Source: Perkinsus marinus ATCC 50983 (Eukaryota > Perkinsozoa > Perkinsida > Perkinsidae). Taken from it: 43,907 nt of DNA. Where the stretch lies: contig NW_003202174.1 of NCBI RefSeq assembly GCF_000006405.1, forward strand, positions 1 to 43,907. Reading direction: 5' to 3'. Within the stretch, counting starts at the first letter, position 1. Each line of letters opens with the position of its first letter. Below are positions 23,638 through 35,223 of this stretch, piece after piece. The notes beneath the pieces were generated by a model, which was not told the DNA's origin, did no database searches, and saw nothing but the letters and a program-made list of their open reading frames with translations. A program made the translations under genes and the position numbers.

Positions 23638-26466
23638 GCAGCCACTACCAGTCTTATCGGGATAATGCACAACAATCTACAGCAGCAGAGTTTCGGTGGT
23701 GCCTAGCCTCTTGGATACCGAGGAATAACGCTGCGTTGTGTTTATTGTAAAATGAGGAGGGCGTCAGGAATGCAAGGGAATGTTTTGGACGGCTTCTGGA
23801 TTAGTCCCACTACATGTATGAGGAGCACGTCCGGTATGAGCGGAGGTGGGGGGGAACCCCTCCCTCGGAAAGGGAGGTGAAATAGTTCAGCCATCCCAAG
23901 ATAGCAACATCGACTTGTCGTTATTGCGGAGATAATCAATTCGTGCGAGAACGGCTGGGCTTTGATTCTATTGTAATACATAGGGTTTGTCACCCAAGCG
24001 GACATAAGATTATGTGTTATATCATGTTTCGTCTGGCCAGGAGACTGCTCGGTCAATTCCGGTAGTCACTCGTCTTACCCATCTTTGGTGGATGCCTTTG
24101 TTGTGCCATGATCGTCAGTAATCTATGTTCTCGTACGTTACCATGGCGAGGGATAATAATAGTATGGCCGAGCTTCAGCATGGACGCTTTGTCGCTGATC
24201 CTTCCTCACTGAATACTTCTATTCGACTATGTAATATATTAGGGTTATGCTGTGGTGTAGCACGTTTTACTTGAGGGTGCATGCTTTAATTGGTGGATAA
24301 TCATGTCGCGTATGTGAGTATATCATATACTGTATATGCATATGTAAAGTTCACATTGTAAACTACTAACAACATCTAAAGGGTAAAATTGTAACTTGGG
24401 AAAAAATCAAATGGGATCAATATTGTGCACACATGATTCATCATCAGAACCTCCTCCTCACTTCTCCTCGGTAACAGCACACTTGGACATCGACATTTCA
24501 TACCTACATTCACATGCCCCCTCGGTGAACGCACTACCCCTATGACTATTATTACTGTAGCTGCCTCCGCCTCCGAATGGGTCCAAACTCGTCTTCAGGA
24601 ACGGGCTGTGAGGTGTCTAACTCCATCCCGAACCACGGCATCTGTGTACCTCTCAAGTAATCATCTACCACCACCAACAACAACATCTCCATCTTCATCA
24701 CCCTCATCTGATAGCCTCTGTTGTTCGGGCAATAATAAGCAACGACGCAACAGAAAAAATATACCGAATACCATATGGAACTGCCTCTGAAAGGGCAGTC
24801 AGTCTTCGCTTTTGGTTAGCTGCTAGAACCTCTCGACTACTGGTGGCTAGAACCCGAACGATAACTCTGATCCGTGTTATTAGTTCTTAAATTGCTGATA
24901 AAGGAATGGGGATATTTGTATCTCCGGCACTCTCTTGATGAACGCTAAGGCTAGAGTCGCGAGTTGGGCAGCTGAATGAGGAGGCCTATGTTGTCCCGCG
25001 GAGATGTACAGCAGATCATCGCTTAGTATGTGCAGCATAGGCACAGCTACCATGGTAACACCGCGTCCAACATGGACGGTTCGGGAAGACAGCCCATCGC
25101 TGACAACTGCATTCTTTAGCCTGTAATTCGATTATCAAGTCCTGATCATCAGGACCTGATGTCGTCGGTTTCACTCGAGAGCAGCTGTCTGCAGGGCAAA
25201 CGGGTGGACCAGTCGATGATCCTTGAACATGTTAGCTATTACTGGATGCTTCTAGCTATGTGCTAACTGCCTTAACAACTAGCTAACATCTTTCACCGAA
25301 CCAACTACCCAACAGTGTTGGGCCAACACTCTTAGATAACAAATCTGGCATGTCTCAAGTTTAACATGGTGGTTGAGGGAGCCGCCGGTGTCTGGCCTTA
25401 CAGACATTAGTGCCTTGGACGTTGGTTCTTCGGCCTTTTCATAAGGCATTTGCCCGCCCAGGACACCGAGCAGATGATCTGCTGCATGAAGGCGATGAAA
25501 TTGTTCGTGAGAAAAATGCAAGTCTTTTCAGGCTGAGCAGCGGAGCAAAACTGCTGATTGAGGTCAGAAGTTCTGACTCAGAACTGGTTGTGTAAACCCC
25601 ACTTAGATGGACTTCAGATGAATTTGAGTGGGATTTTCACCAACATTAGATAGTCAGAGTTGGGATTTCATCATGAAATACTCTGACTCAGTGCCAAACA
25701 CTCTGAATCAACCGTAGAGTATAAATTTGAATCTTGAATCATGATTAGGTATCATACATAGATCGGACTCAGCGGCTGATTGAAATCAATGATTTTGCTC
25801 GTGCGCACCACAAAGTGCGACTCAACTTCCCCCAAAAGTATCTCGTCCGTTCTTGAATAAATGAAAGCGTGCCGTGCTTTCTGAAGCGTTGCGATCTCTG
25901 CCAAGAGCGGGTAGCGATCGTTTGAAGTAGTCTGCCATGCATTGTGATTAACTTTGTACGTCGTCAGCCTTGGTGATAGTATGAAACTATGAGCAAATTT
26001 TGAAAACTTCCTGTTGGTTGCTGTACACTTCTAACCCAACTCGTATTGTACGAGTTTATTATCGTAGTATTTCGTAGTGTAGTCATATATGAACTCGTTG
26101 AATCAGTGAGCGAATTTCTGAGCTCAGCTGAGGTAAGCGGATATATATTGCAACAGGGTATCTGTAGCGAACTTTGTATATTGCAATTTGCAACTGTAGG
26201 CAGATGAGTGTGTATGCTATAGTTGAGACACTGCTGTGAATTTATGACTCGACTTGAGATTATCCAACATAATTACCGATATTCTATAAGTGATACTAGG
26301 TTTCGGAACTGTAACCTAAAACACTGAAATAAAACTGTATTATTAATACATAAGTTCATGGTGATACTCAAGGCAACCATCTCACACCCGAGTCGGGTGA
26401 CCCGACCTACGCTGGCCAGCGAACGGCACCACAAAGGGAACTTTCCGGCTGCATTGCCACGTCCAT
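23638..26466. other. Long region without an assignable gene
   Basis: About 2.8 kb. Short ORFs occur (24542-24790 plus; 25279-25521 minus; 25410-25595 plus), none with a recognisable motif or splice support. The part from about 25600 to 26300 is AT-rich with repeated agtcagagt-like words. It may be intergenic or a decayed mobile element. Confidence 0.35.
25569..25585. repeat. Perfect 17-bp palindrome
   Basis: agttctga-c-tcagaact: 8-bp arms around one base. Related half-sites (agtcagagt, actctgactcag) follow within about 130 bp. Could be a binding site or chance. Confidence 0.55.
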
Positions 26467-26736
26467 ATGAAGAGAGCATTGAGAGCTCATCTCAAGGCGA
26501 TGTTGCGGTCAGAAGCTAAGGAAAATGGAGATGATCTGGTTGAGATGTTCCTCGACGACGTGAGTTTCTATAAATATGCCCGTTCCATGATTTGTTCGCT
26601 GGAGCAGTCAGGGTTGGACCTTTGGGAGACTGCGGCCGCATACTTCCGCGACAACTGGTTATCCAAGAAATGTACCTGGTTCCACTGCGAAGTTACAATT
26701 GGACCCTCGGGTATCCAGGCTTTCCTACGCAGTTGA
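26467..26736 (+). CDS. Unrecognised 89-aa ORF
   Basis: Reads like protein (MKRALRAHLKAMLRSEAKEN, then DLWETAAAYFRDNWLSKK). It has a helical, charged N-terminal half and a Trp-rich C-terminal half. No family recognised. It could be an isolated exon or part of a retroelement. Flanked by non-coding sequence on both sides. Confidence 0.25.
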   Translation: MKRALRAHLKAMLRSEAKENGDDLVEMFLDDVSFYKYARSMICSLEQSGLDLWETAAAYFRDNWLSKKCTWFHCEVTIGPSGIQAFLRS

Positions 26737-26944
26737 GGGGACGAACTGGGCATTGCGGAAGGGTAAGCCATGCTAGAACAGCGGCCATTGTTACCAAGCC
26801 GTAATATAGATTGAATGTAAAAAATTACAAACTGAATATCATACAAAATAACCGGGTGCCCTGGCTACAGGGATCGTAGTGCTCGAATTACTGCGTTTCG
26901 ACTCCTATTCAAGCTCGGCAGTAGTGTTCGTGACTTACCCTAGG

Positions 26945-27848
26945 CGATGAGTTAGACGGGCTGTGACTTCATCTCTACTTTCCCCGTGCGGTATCATCTC
27001 TTGTCGTTCACGGCGAAGCGCCGCTATCTCTGTGAGAGACCCTCCTGGCATCGGTCGACCTTCGTTATGTTTGAAAGCTCGTTGCCTGAGGTAATAGATC
27101 TTCATCATGACATTTTGTCCTGGAGGTAGGTATCCTCGTTCTCGGGGATAACGGAATGTGCTCTATGGCTGGCAACCGGACACTGCCAACTTTCACACTT
27201 CTTCACTTCTCCCGACAGCTTGGGCTGGGAAACCACGCCATACTTGGCGTTAATGGGGTGTTTGCGCTGCCGCCATATCCGCGAACCATCTGACCCAGTC
27301 ATTATCAGCATTGTGAAGCTGCACCGTTTCCATCCAGCGGATCGAGCGCGAGGGCACCTGTAGCGACGCGTACCGTTGATGATGCGCTTTCTTTGGTAGC
27401 TATTGTTGAGAACCATCTTCAATCCCGGCTCGACCCGGCGTATTTGGCCAGATGCGCCTCTGCGTCGACGATAGATAGAACTGCAAACTTGGCTGCTAGC
27501 GAGCTCGTTGTTGGTGCCTGGACCGCGGTGGTCCCGAGTCGTCTGGGCTTCGGGACAGCTCGACGGGCCAGCCGGGCCTTCCTCCGTATGGGACACGCCG
27601 TTTTCACAGACTCTCTTCATTGCCTCTTGAGCAGCTTCGTTGACAGCTTTCTCCAAAATGGCGGGGTTGTTTTGAAGTACTAGGCTAGTACTACTAGCTT
27701 GGGCGATACTCGAGTTCGAAGGGTCCATGCAGATTCGAACAAGATAAAAATTCGCTGGCAGGACCCGCCTATTATAATTGACATTGTCAACTTGACAACT
27801 ACTGGGAGGTTCTATTTCACTACATCTGCAGTTCCTGAGCATAGCCAC
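26945..27848 (-). pseudogene. Degenerate minus-strand ORF cluster, possibly retroelement-derived
   Basis: A 247-codon ORF (27105-27848) contains an ordered start (MDPSNSSIAQASSTSLVLQ, then ILEKAVNEAAQEAMKRV), after which sense appears to move between frames: a second frame carries AAKFAVLSIVDAEAHLAKY, a third WVRWFADMAAAQ, and near 26945-27110 another reads YYLRQRAFKHNEGRSMPGG. Such alternation without clear splice sites suggests decay. The N-terminal helix with a Met-Asp start recalls gag-type proteins, but this is weak inference. Confidence 0.22.
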
Positions 27849-28145
27849 AGTGTGGCTGCCACACTACAAGAAGAGAGCCGGTTGTAACTTACAACTTGTA
27901 AGTTCGCGATAAGAGCATTTCTGAGTTAGAGTCTAACTGTTAGACATTCCAAGCGCTGAGCCGGAGTGACTTCGACCATCGACGATTAGTCGCCGATGCA
28001 ATAATTTTGTGGCCAGGATCATAAATTTGTGGCTGAACTGCCGCAGCGGAATTTTGTGGCGCGCGCAAAACCGCCAAAAAATTTCATTGGGTCTTGCGGT
28101 GTGATGCGCCTCGTTTTTAGGTTGTTGTTACTGCTGCTTTTATCG

Positions 28146-28794
28146 ATGATACGGTTTGTATTGGTGCAGAATAGGCAAGGGAAGACGCGTCTTTCTAAGT
28201 GGTATGTACCGTACAATGCAGCTCAGAAAAATAAGGTAGAGAGGGAGATACACCGGGCTGTGGTATCTAGGGATAAGCGGTAATGATGACAATACTCAGT
28301 ATTAGGACGGTACATGAGTCGGCCTAATGCAGGTCTACCAACTTCCTAGAGTATCGTAATTATAAAGTCATCTATCGTCGGTATGCTGGCCTATTCTTCA
28401 GTTTCTGTGTGGATGTCAATGATAATGAGGTACGCTGCTAACAGCACCTTATCTATCCCGTATCCATCATCCTTAGATGTGTGTATTAGAGCTCATACAC
28501 CTACTCGTTGAGGTATTAGACGGCTACTTTGGTAATGTATGCGAGCTAGATTTGGTGTTTCATTTTGATAAGGTAATAATAACAGTGATGATACCACTGT
28601 TGCTAATAGCAACTTGCTATCATCATTAATATTACGGTTAGGTGTATCACATAATGGATGACCTATTACTTTATGGTGAGATAGAGGATACTAGCTCTGC
28701 AGTGGTACTACTGATAATGATGATGTAGGTGGTCATCGGTGATGATACTATTTAGATACTCGACAAGCTTCGGCAGTCCGATAAGCTGGATTGA
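28146..28794 (+). CDS. AP2S1: AP-2 complex subunit sigma, five exons
   Basis: Small sigma subunit of the AP-2 clathrin adaptor, which links clathrin to cargo at the plasma membrane and recognises dileucine signals with the alpha subunit. Exons 28146-28279, 28333-28429, 28477-28572, 28642-28704 and 28756-28794 join in phase to exactly 142 residues, the family's standard length. The start [20 protein letters not shown] is almost invariant in the family; [55 protein letters not shown] and [12 protein letters not shown] follow. Sigma-2 is favoured over sigma-1 by ELDLVF and the [13 protein letters not shown] context. An upstream in-frame ATG at about 28104 adds only a Leu run and is unlikely. Introns are 47-69 bp. 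Confidence 0.96.
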
Positions 28795-28877
28795 TACAAG
28801 CAATTCTCCGTGATGTGCTAGTACTGCACTAACTACACATTCTGTTTCAAACTATCATTAATATTATGACATTTACC

Positions 28878-29397
28878 TTACATTCTGTTCCAACGTTGCG
28901 TTGTTTCACTTCCTAAACCCTCGTAGTTATTCATCATTATGCTGACCGCCGCCGCTGCCGCCTCATTCTCCACAACCTTCTTGCCTACACCAGCGGTATC
29001 ATGATTACTTGTGTTACTCGCCAGTTCTAGGAAATGGCAGGGGACTATGAGAATTGTTCGAGAGGCGATAAGATGGCTTTTCATACCATTCCTTCCTGAA
29101 CGGAGCATAGGTACTATCACGTTGGTCCATATACGTCGCTTTTGGGATACTGTTCGATGTGCTTTCTGTGACGGAGGTAGCAATACAGTGTTACAGTGGA
29201 TTTAACATTCGTGTCATGACTTTCCAGCTGCCAATAGTGATGGTACTACTACCAAAGGGCGGTATACTTTATTGGACCTTTGTCCACTTGCTGATATCAT
29301 CGCGGCAAGGATGCGGTGACCAGGGGTCGTCTACGTGTCGTATCCATCGGTAATCCACTTCAGTACCGAAGGCTATAGCTCTAAAGTATGTTATCAT
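28878..29397 (-). CDS. Unrecognised small protein, convergent with AP-2 sigma
   Basis: An ATG at 29397 opens a 40-codon exon (29278-29397; MITYFRAIAFGTEVDYRWIR) with a GT donor. A short second exon (LESHDTNVKST) can join in phase to a last exon ending at 28878, about 138 residues in all. The last exon contains GVGKKVVENEAAAAAVSIM, which resembles the C-terminal helix of a double-stranded RNA-binding domain. A competing frame in the same DNA reads FRKEWYEKPSYR, like a bS21-type ribosomal motif. I cannot decide between them. The stop lies 84 bp from the AP-2 sigma stop. Confidence 0.33.
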
Positions 29398-29947
29398 CAT
29401 CGGCTAGGTGACCCTGCTATATCCAACTACAGTCGGACACCATGCACACCTCAAGTCCGGAAATTGAAATGATTCCTAAACCACTCTTAGAGCGTTTACT
29501 GGTGGATTGCTAACTTTAGTTAGACGTTTGATGGTGATTATGTCATCGGCATGCTCGGTAGTGGTATTCGTGCCGTTCGTTAGTAGTAACAGGTATGTTA
29601 TGGGTGTGGACGATGATGATAGTACATGCTACGAGTGCTGCCGATTGGCTACAATCGGATGTAGTCTGTGTGGGTATGGAGGTGCTGGCGCTGAGTTCCT
29701 TTCAGTATCTATTACCAACACTTCCTCCCTCCTTATTTTGAGGTGTCTCATCACCCCATGATAGCCGCGCTCTCTGTCGAGCTCCCTGGTAATAGAGTCT
29801 CGTTAGCTACTGATAACCATGTCCCTATCCATCATTATCTGTCTTGTTGTTGCATGCCTTGTCTCCCTTTTCCTTGTACTAACACGTTGTGTTGAGGAGA
29901 GGTCATCACTATGCTGTAGTCGATTGTTTTCACCCAGTAGCATATCC
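29398..29947. other. Intergenic region before Rab11
   Basis: Short ORFs only, including a Cys-rich one at 29507-29761 without a recognised pattern. Expected Rab11 promoter and 5' UTR. Confidence 0.4.
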
Positions 29948-31120
<1,173 letters not shown>

Positions 31121-31539
31121 TGATTATATAGAAAACCATTCCTCCTTGTTGTTGTACCTAGCATGACAATAACAATAGTAACAACCAACAACTACCGTCA
31201 CCACCATCATCGTCTATGATAATATACTATACCGTTATTCAATGCCATCATCATCACTGTTATGTATACACATTGGACTATGCTCATTCTACCACTACTG
31301 ATCCTGCTACTGCTTATAATTGTGATACTGGTGGTGATGATCGATGCCAGTTAACATATTCTTATCGCTGCTGTCCACAGGAGTTGAGTTATTCTCCGTA
31401 TCACCATGTCCGAAAGACTTTATCACGAGTGTCACTTGGCGAAGAATTGGTAGCATCGACACACTCTGAATGACTCTGCCCCTACCAATCGCACCTCTAA
31501 TGGTTTCCACTACTGACAACGCAAGGGCATAATGAGAAT
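31121..31539. other. Convergent intergenic region between Rab11 and the RING gene
   Basis: Simple-sequence-rich (CAT and CCA runs near 31200-31260). No gene seen. Confidence 0.5.
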
Positions 31540-32064
31540 TCATGTACCACATTCTCGTATATCACGAGAGCTTTGATCCAACGACCACCCACTGCCGAAA
31601 TCAGTCTTACATGAGGGGCATTCTGAGCTCTCTTCGAGCAACCACCGATCGATACAGTCAACATGGAAATGATGCAAACACGGCAATGTTCGCATGAGAC
31701 ATGCTGGTATGAACTCCTCCATACATATAGCACATGTCGGTTGTGTGTGCTGTTCCAAGTAATACCATCTTGGGAACGTCTTCAGTAATACGGGATCGAC
31801 GGTGCGATGCTCAAGTGTCGTCGTACTTTCACCAGTCAAAACTTCGAGGAAAGTATCATCCTGGCTGGCCGAGACTCTATGCAACTCATTATGCGAGGAA
31901 GGAGAGACTAAGGGTGATTGAGGTGGCGGAGCTTGCACGGGCATACCACATAGAATGTCCATGAACCCGGTGTGCTCCCACTGATCATCAGAGTGTGGAA
32001 GACTTCCTGATATATCGTCTACTTCTGCATGTAAGGAATCGATGAAATCCATCGAATAAATCAA
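31540..32064 (-). CDS. RING-H2 finger protein, probable E3 ubiquitin ligase
   Basis: Single-exon ORF of 174 residues. A canonical RING-H2 lies at residues 111-152: C111-x2-C114, C129-x-H131, H134-x2-C137, C149-x2-C152, with P128 and W141 in their usual places (LPCLHHFHVDCIDRW). All eight zinc ligands are present, so it should bind two Zn ions and recruit an E2. The N-terminal ~95 residues are acidic and Pro/Ser-rich without a recognised substrate domain, and no transmembrane helix is visible. A further ATG four codons downstream (MDFIDS) is an alternative start. It lies tail to tail with Rab11. Confidence 0.88.
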   Translation of the reverse strand: MIYSMDFIDSLHAEVDDISGSLPHSDDQWEHTGFMDILCGMPVQAPPPQSPLVSPSSHNELHRVSASQDDTFLEVLTGESTTTLEHRTVDPVLLKTFPRWYYLEQHTQPTCAICMEEFIPACLMRTLPCLHHFHVDCIDRWLLEESSECPSCKTDFGSGWSLDQSSRDIRECGT

Positions 32065-32129
32065 CTATGGAAACCCCCGAATTCCCCATTATAACTCGAT
32101 ATCCCCTATTATGTAGTGAGAACTGATGT

Positions 32130-32450
32130 GTGGAGGAACAAAAAGTGACGGCAAGCTCATCAGGGTCTTTATCGAAGGTCAGCGTAGTTCATCCATCAAG
32201 GACAGCACACAGACAGGCGTATACACGGCACTGCCTTGTAGAGGGCCGGACGGCCTGTTGGGAGGTTAACGGACGAGTCCTTCACACGTTTATCCTGAAG
32301 AACGTAACAACTCTAGTCCTTCAAGCATGCTGTAATACAGCAGCTATGCATGGAGAGATTTCTGTAATACGTACCACCAGCAGCCTTACTCTCTCACCAT
32401 CGACGACTACCAGCCGAGGTGGCTACTCATACGACCTCTATATCTTATAG
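32130..32450 (+). CDS. Unrecognised 106-aa ORF divergent from the RING gene
   Basis: Starts 66 bp from the RING start on the opposite strand. Reads LSKVSVVHPSRTAHRQAYTR and WEVNGRVLHTFILKNVTTL, plausibly beta-rich, but without a family signature or splice support. May be a first exon continued towards the gap, or chance. Confidence 0.2.
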   Translation: MEEQKVTASSSGSLSKVSVVHPSRTAHRQAYTRHCLVEGRTACWEVNGRVLHTFILKNVTTLVLQACCNTAAMHGEISVIRTTSSLTLSPSTTTSRGGYSYDLYIL

Positions 32451-33319
32451 GAATCTACTCCACGCTTACGGTCACCAATTGACTGAGTGAATAAGGAGAT
32501 CACTTTCAGCGGATAAGAGCCTCAGCCTAAGGCCTCAAATCTACCATAACGTCGGCATACATCATATCTGCTAGAGTGGTTACTACAAGCGTATAAAACC
32601 ACTCTTATTGGTTGTGGCATCCTTGGCTAGTAGTAGCAATAAGANNNNNNNNNNNNNNNNNNNNNNNNNNNNNNNNNNNNNNNNNNNNNNNNNNNNNNNN
32701 NNNNNNNNNNNNNNNNNNNNNNNNNNNNNNNNNNNNNNNNNNNNATACGACGGACGAGACGAATATCCTGTGAGGAGTAGTAATAATAATATCGCTAGAC
32801 ACTAGTACTCCAACATCATCATCACCTTAGCCATCAATGTAACCCGTTTGGCATGGACCGCTACCAACATTGCATCTTCGAATAGTCCCACCTACCAACA
32901 GGCCACCATCTAAGCCATGATAGGACGACCCCTTATTACAAGGTAAGCCTCAGCTGCTGTTTGTAATGCTATAAGGGCCTCACGGGACCACCTGTTACAG
33001 AAGTAGCATACAGGATAGGGCATACTACCAAGATAGGTACTACCTCCATTCCTCTCCTGCAAATAGTAACTGTATTTCACGAACAACTCTGGCGAAGGGG
33101 GCCTTCGGGACCAAGAGCTCGGTAGTACGCTGAGTATACAGTGGTGATATATACACGTATAGATGATAAAAGAAGTGAATGCAATAACCGTATGGACAAT
33201 GATGACCACCCCAGCATGGTCATCTCATATTACTTGGAATTGACGAATCTCCTTCAGGGCTTTCGTGCCAGGGCGGAACCTCGAGTTACCATTCTACGGA
33301 GAGCCCCATAACCTCGTGC
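32451..33319. other. Unassigned region containing an assembly gap
   Basis: Short ORFs only. The gap at 32645-32744 may hide exons, so absence of genes here is not secure. Confidence 0.35.
32645..32744. other. Assembly gap of 100 N
   Basis: Exactly 100 N, true length unknown. Confidence 0.99.
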
Positions 33320-34256
33320 CTACCTCCGTTTCTTGCCGCCTCCTTCTGACACACCACCACCACGTCCTACCCTTTTCCCTGATGTACTCCTCTTCCTCCT
33401 CGGAGGTGGCGGCTGTTGCTGCCTCGGTGCCCTATATGCCCAACAGCATTCTAGATTCACTATCACCAGCCTGGCCCCCCACTACCGCTTAGGACTTATC
33501 CTCCGTGCTGTTGGAGGCGTACCCCTCATCTGTAAAGCTCCCCTCATAGGACCTATAATGGCCGCCGTCAACCGAGACGCCGTTCACCCCCTGATTGGCC
33601 CTACTCCCACGAAAACCGCTTGGCGGAGATCGCCCCCTGCCAGGTGGCGGTGGTGGTGCCCTCTTCGGGGTAGGTACCGATATCGGTGGGCTCATTGGGG
33701 AGCTAGATGCCGATGATGGGGCCGCCGCTGGGGAGGTCCTAAGGGGCGGCAAGGTAGGTAGTAAACTGCTACTATCAGTCGTACTTGGCCGCAAGACGCC
33801 CACTCATCCCTGGGGTACTGCCCATCCGCCCACCTGATAAGTGAAGCATTAGACAGGCAGCATATATCCAGTAAGAGGATTTGCATCTACCCTTGTAGCA
33901 GAGGCCTACCTCCTGATGATGATCGACCAGTCATCCTACGAGGTGGTGGTGGTGGAGCCCTAAGGGGGCTGGGGACGGTCTCTGGTGGGGTCATTGGTTC
34001 ACTTGACTCGGATGAGCCAGCCCGTCCACTCCCTCTACTGCTCCCTAAGAAGGAGCAGGCAGTGGATGACCAGTCGATAGCGGCGTCCCCTATGGGCGAG
34101 GGGTCTACCTTGCGAGGAGAAAAGGGCAGAAAGGCGGGATAGCATATATCGATAAAATGTGAAGGGCTGATGATGGATGATACCAAGACACTCACCTGAT
34201 CGTGATGATCTTGACGATCTTGGTATGGCCTCTTGTTGACGCGATCGTGATTGCAT
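33320..34256 (-). CDS. Proline/serine-rich protein with duplicated polyproline module
   Basis: Starts at ATG 34256 (MQSRSRQQEAIPRSSRSSR). A GTGAGT donor and a CGCAAG acceptor lead to DPSPIGDAAIDWSS and a module ending VPSPLRAPPPPPRRMTGR. After another intron a second module follows, ending VPTPKRAPPPPPGRGRSPP. A final exon reads QQQPPPPRRKRSTSGKR and ends GGGKKRR at stop 33320. The two modules share the order Ser/Glu patch, PM-S/T-PP, VP-S/T-P, RAPPPPP and basic tail, so they arose by internal duplication. APPPPP tracts could bind SH3, WW or EVH1 domains or profilin (family knowledge, not shown here). The join before the second module (near 33790) is unresolved. The 3' exon is linked through a GTACGC donor near 33510 in phase. 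Confidence 0.55.
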
Positions 34257-35223
34257 CGTTCCTAGGAATATCTTACTAGCCTTACTCCTACGAATCATAT
34301 GCATACATATATGAACACAACCCTTTATCAATGCATAAACATGATGTTGTAAAGGAACGGTACGACTATGGAGAGGATGCGAGATGATGAACACCGAGTC
34401 GTTTCCCGGCCGTAGTACGGAACAGGACCTCCTCTGCCAACTGTCCCTGTTACAAGCTACTACTGCGACTCCCTATCATACATAGGTAGATGGCTATTGT
34501 CATGCCCATGTCAGATCATACTCATAGTCCTTACTAAGGATTACTAGGTGGAGTAAAAATATCCCTAAGGACTCCTTAGGGACATTTTTACTCATAATAC
34601 CTCTCTCCTTCACCAAAGGACTACGTTATTCCTCTTCCTCCTCCTAGGCTCTGGCGAACTATATACATTAGAGCTCCACGGCTGCTGCTGCTGCTGCTGT
34701 GGCTGCTCGGGATTGAATTATGAGTCAATGGACGGGCGAGTAGATAGCGAACGATAATTAATACACTGCATTAATACTACGAATCTTGCTGCGACATGCT
34801 GCTAAGAGACGACGCATTATCAGCCTCGCTTACCCTCGGGCCATGCGCAGATATCAAATGAGCTGCTTTCAGCTTCGGTAAATACATCTCCTGGGAGCTG
34901 TTGTCCATAAAAGCAGTATCATCGCCATATCACTGAGGAGTCCTCAGCGGAAGTCTTAAAGCTCATGGGCAACAGCACAGCTACTCACGAGATACCCAAT
35001 AATGAGAGGATGCCAACGATGACAGTATAGTACTTGTTTGGACTCTTTTCGCCCACAAGTCAGTGGCCTCCGCGGTTCACCCAACATTTACGCGACACAA
35101 GTCAGTGGGGCATCTCGAGAACCGTTCATGTACATGCATGCTCAACGTGTTTATACTCACCATGTACATCTTCCATTGGAAGGCTCATGAAGAGTGATTG
35201 ACCCACAGGGGGCGTCGTTGTTG
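34257..35223. other. Intergenic region with hairpin
   Basis: No convincing gene. Holds a (GCT)n run near 34680-34700 and the strong inverted repeat at 34551-34593. Confidence 0.45.
34551..34593. repeat. 43-bp inverted repeat (hairpin), 20-bp arms, 3-nt loop
   Basis: Left arm 34551-34570 (gagtaaaaatatccctaagg), loop act, right arm 34574-34593 (ccttagggacatttttactc). Nineteen of 20 positions pair, with one A-C mismatch. Confidence 0.92.

Noticed and set aside
29819-29947. Upstream in-frame ATG with hydrophobic leader before Rab11
   Set aside because: Rab proteins are cytosolic and prenylated at the C-terminus. The ATG at 29948 gives the normal Rab11 N-terminus, so the leader is probably 5' UTR.
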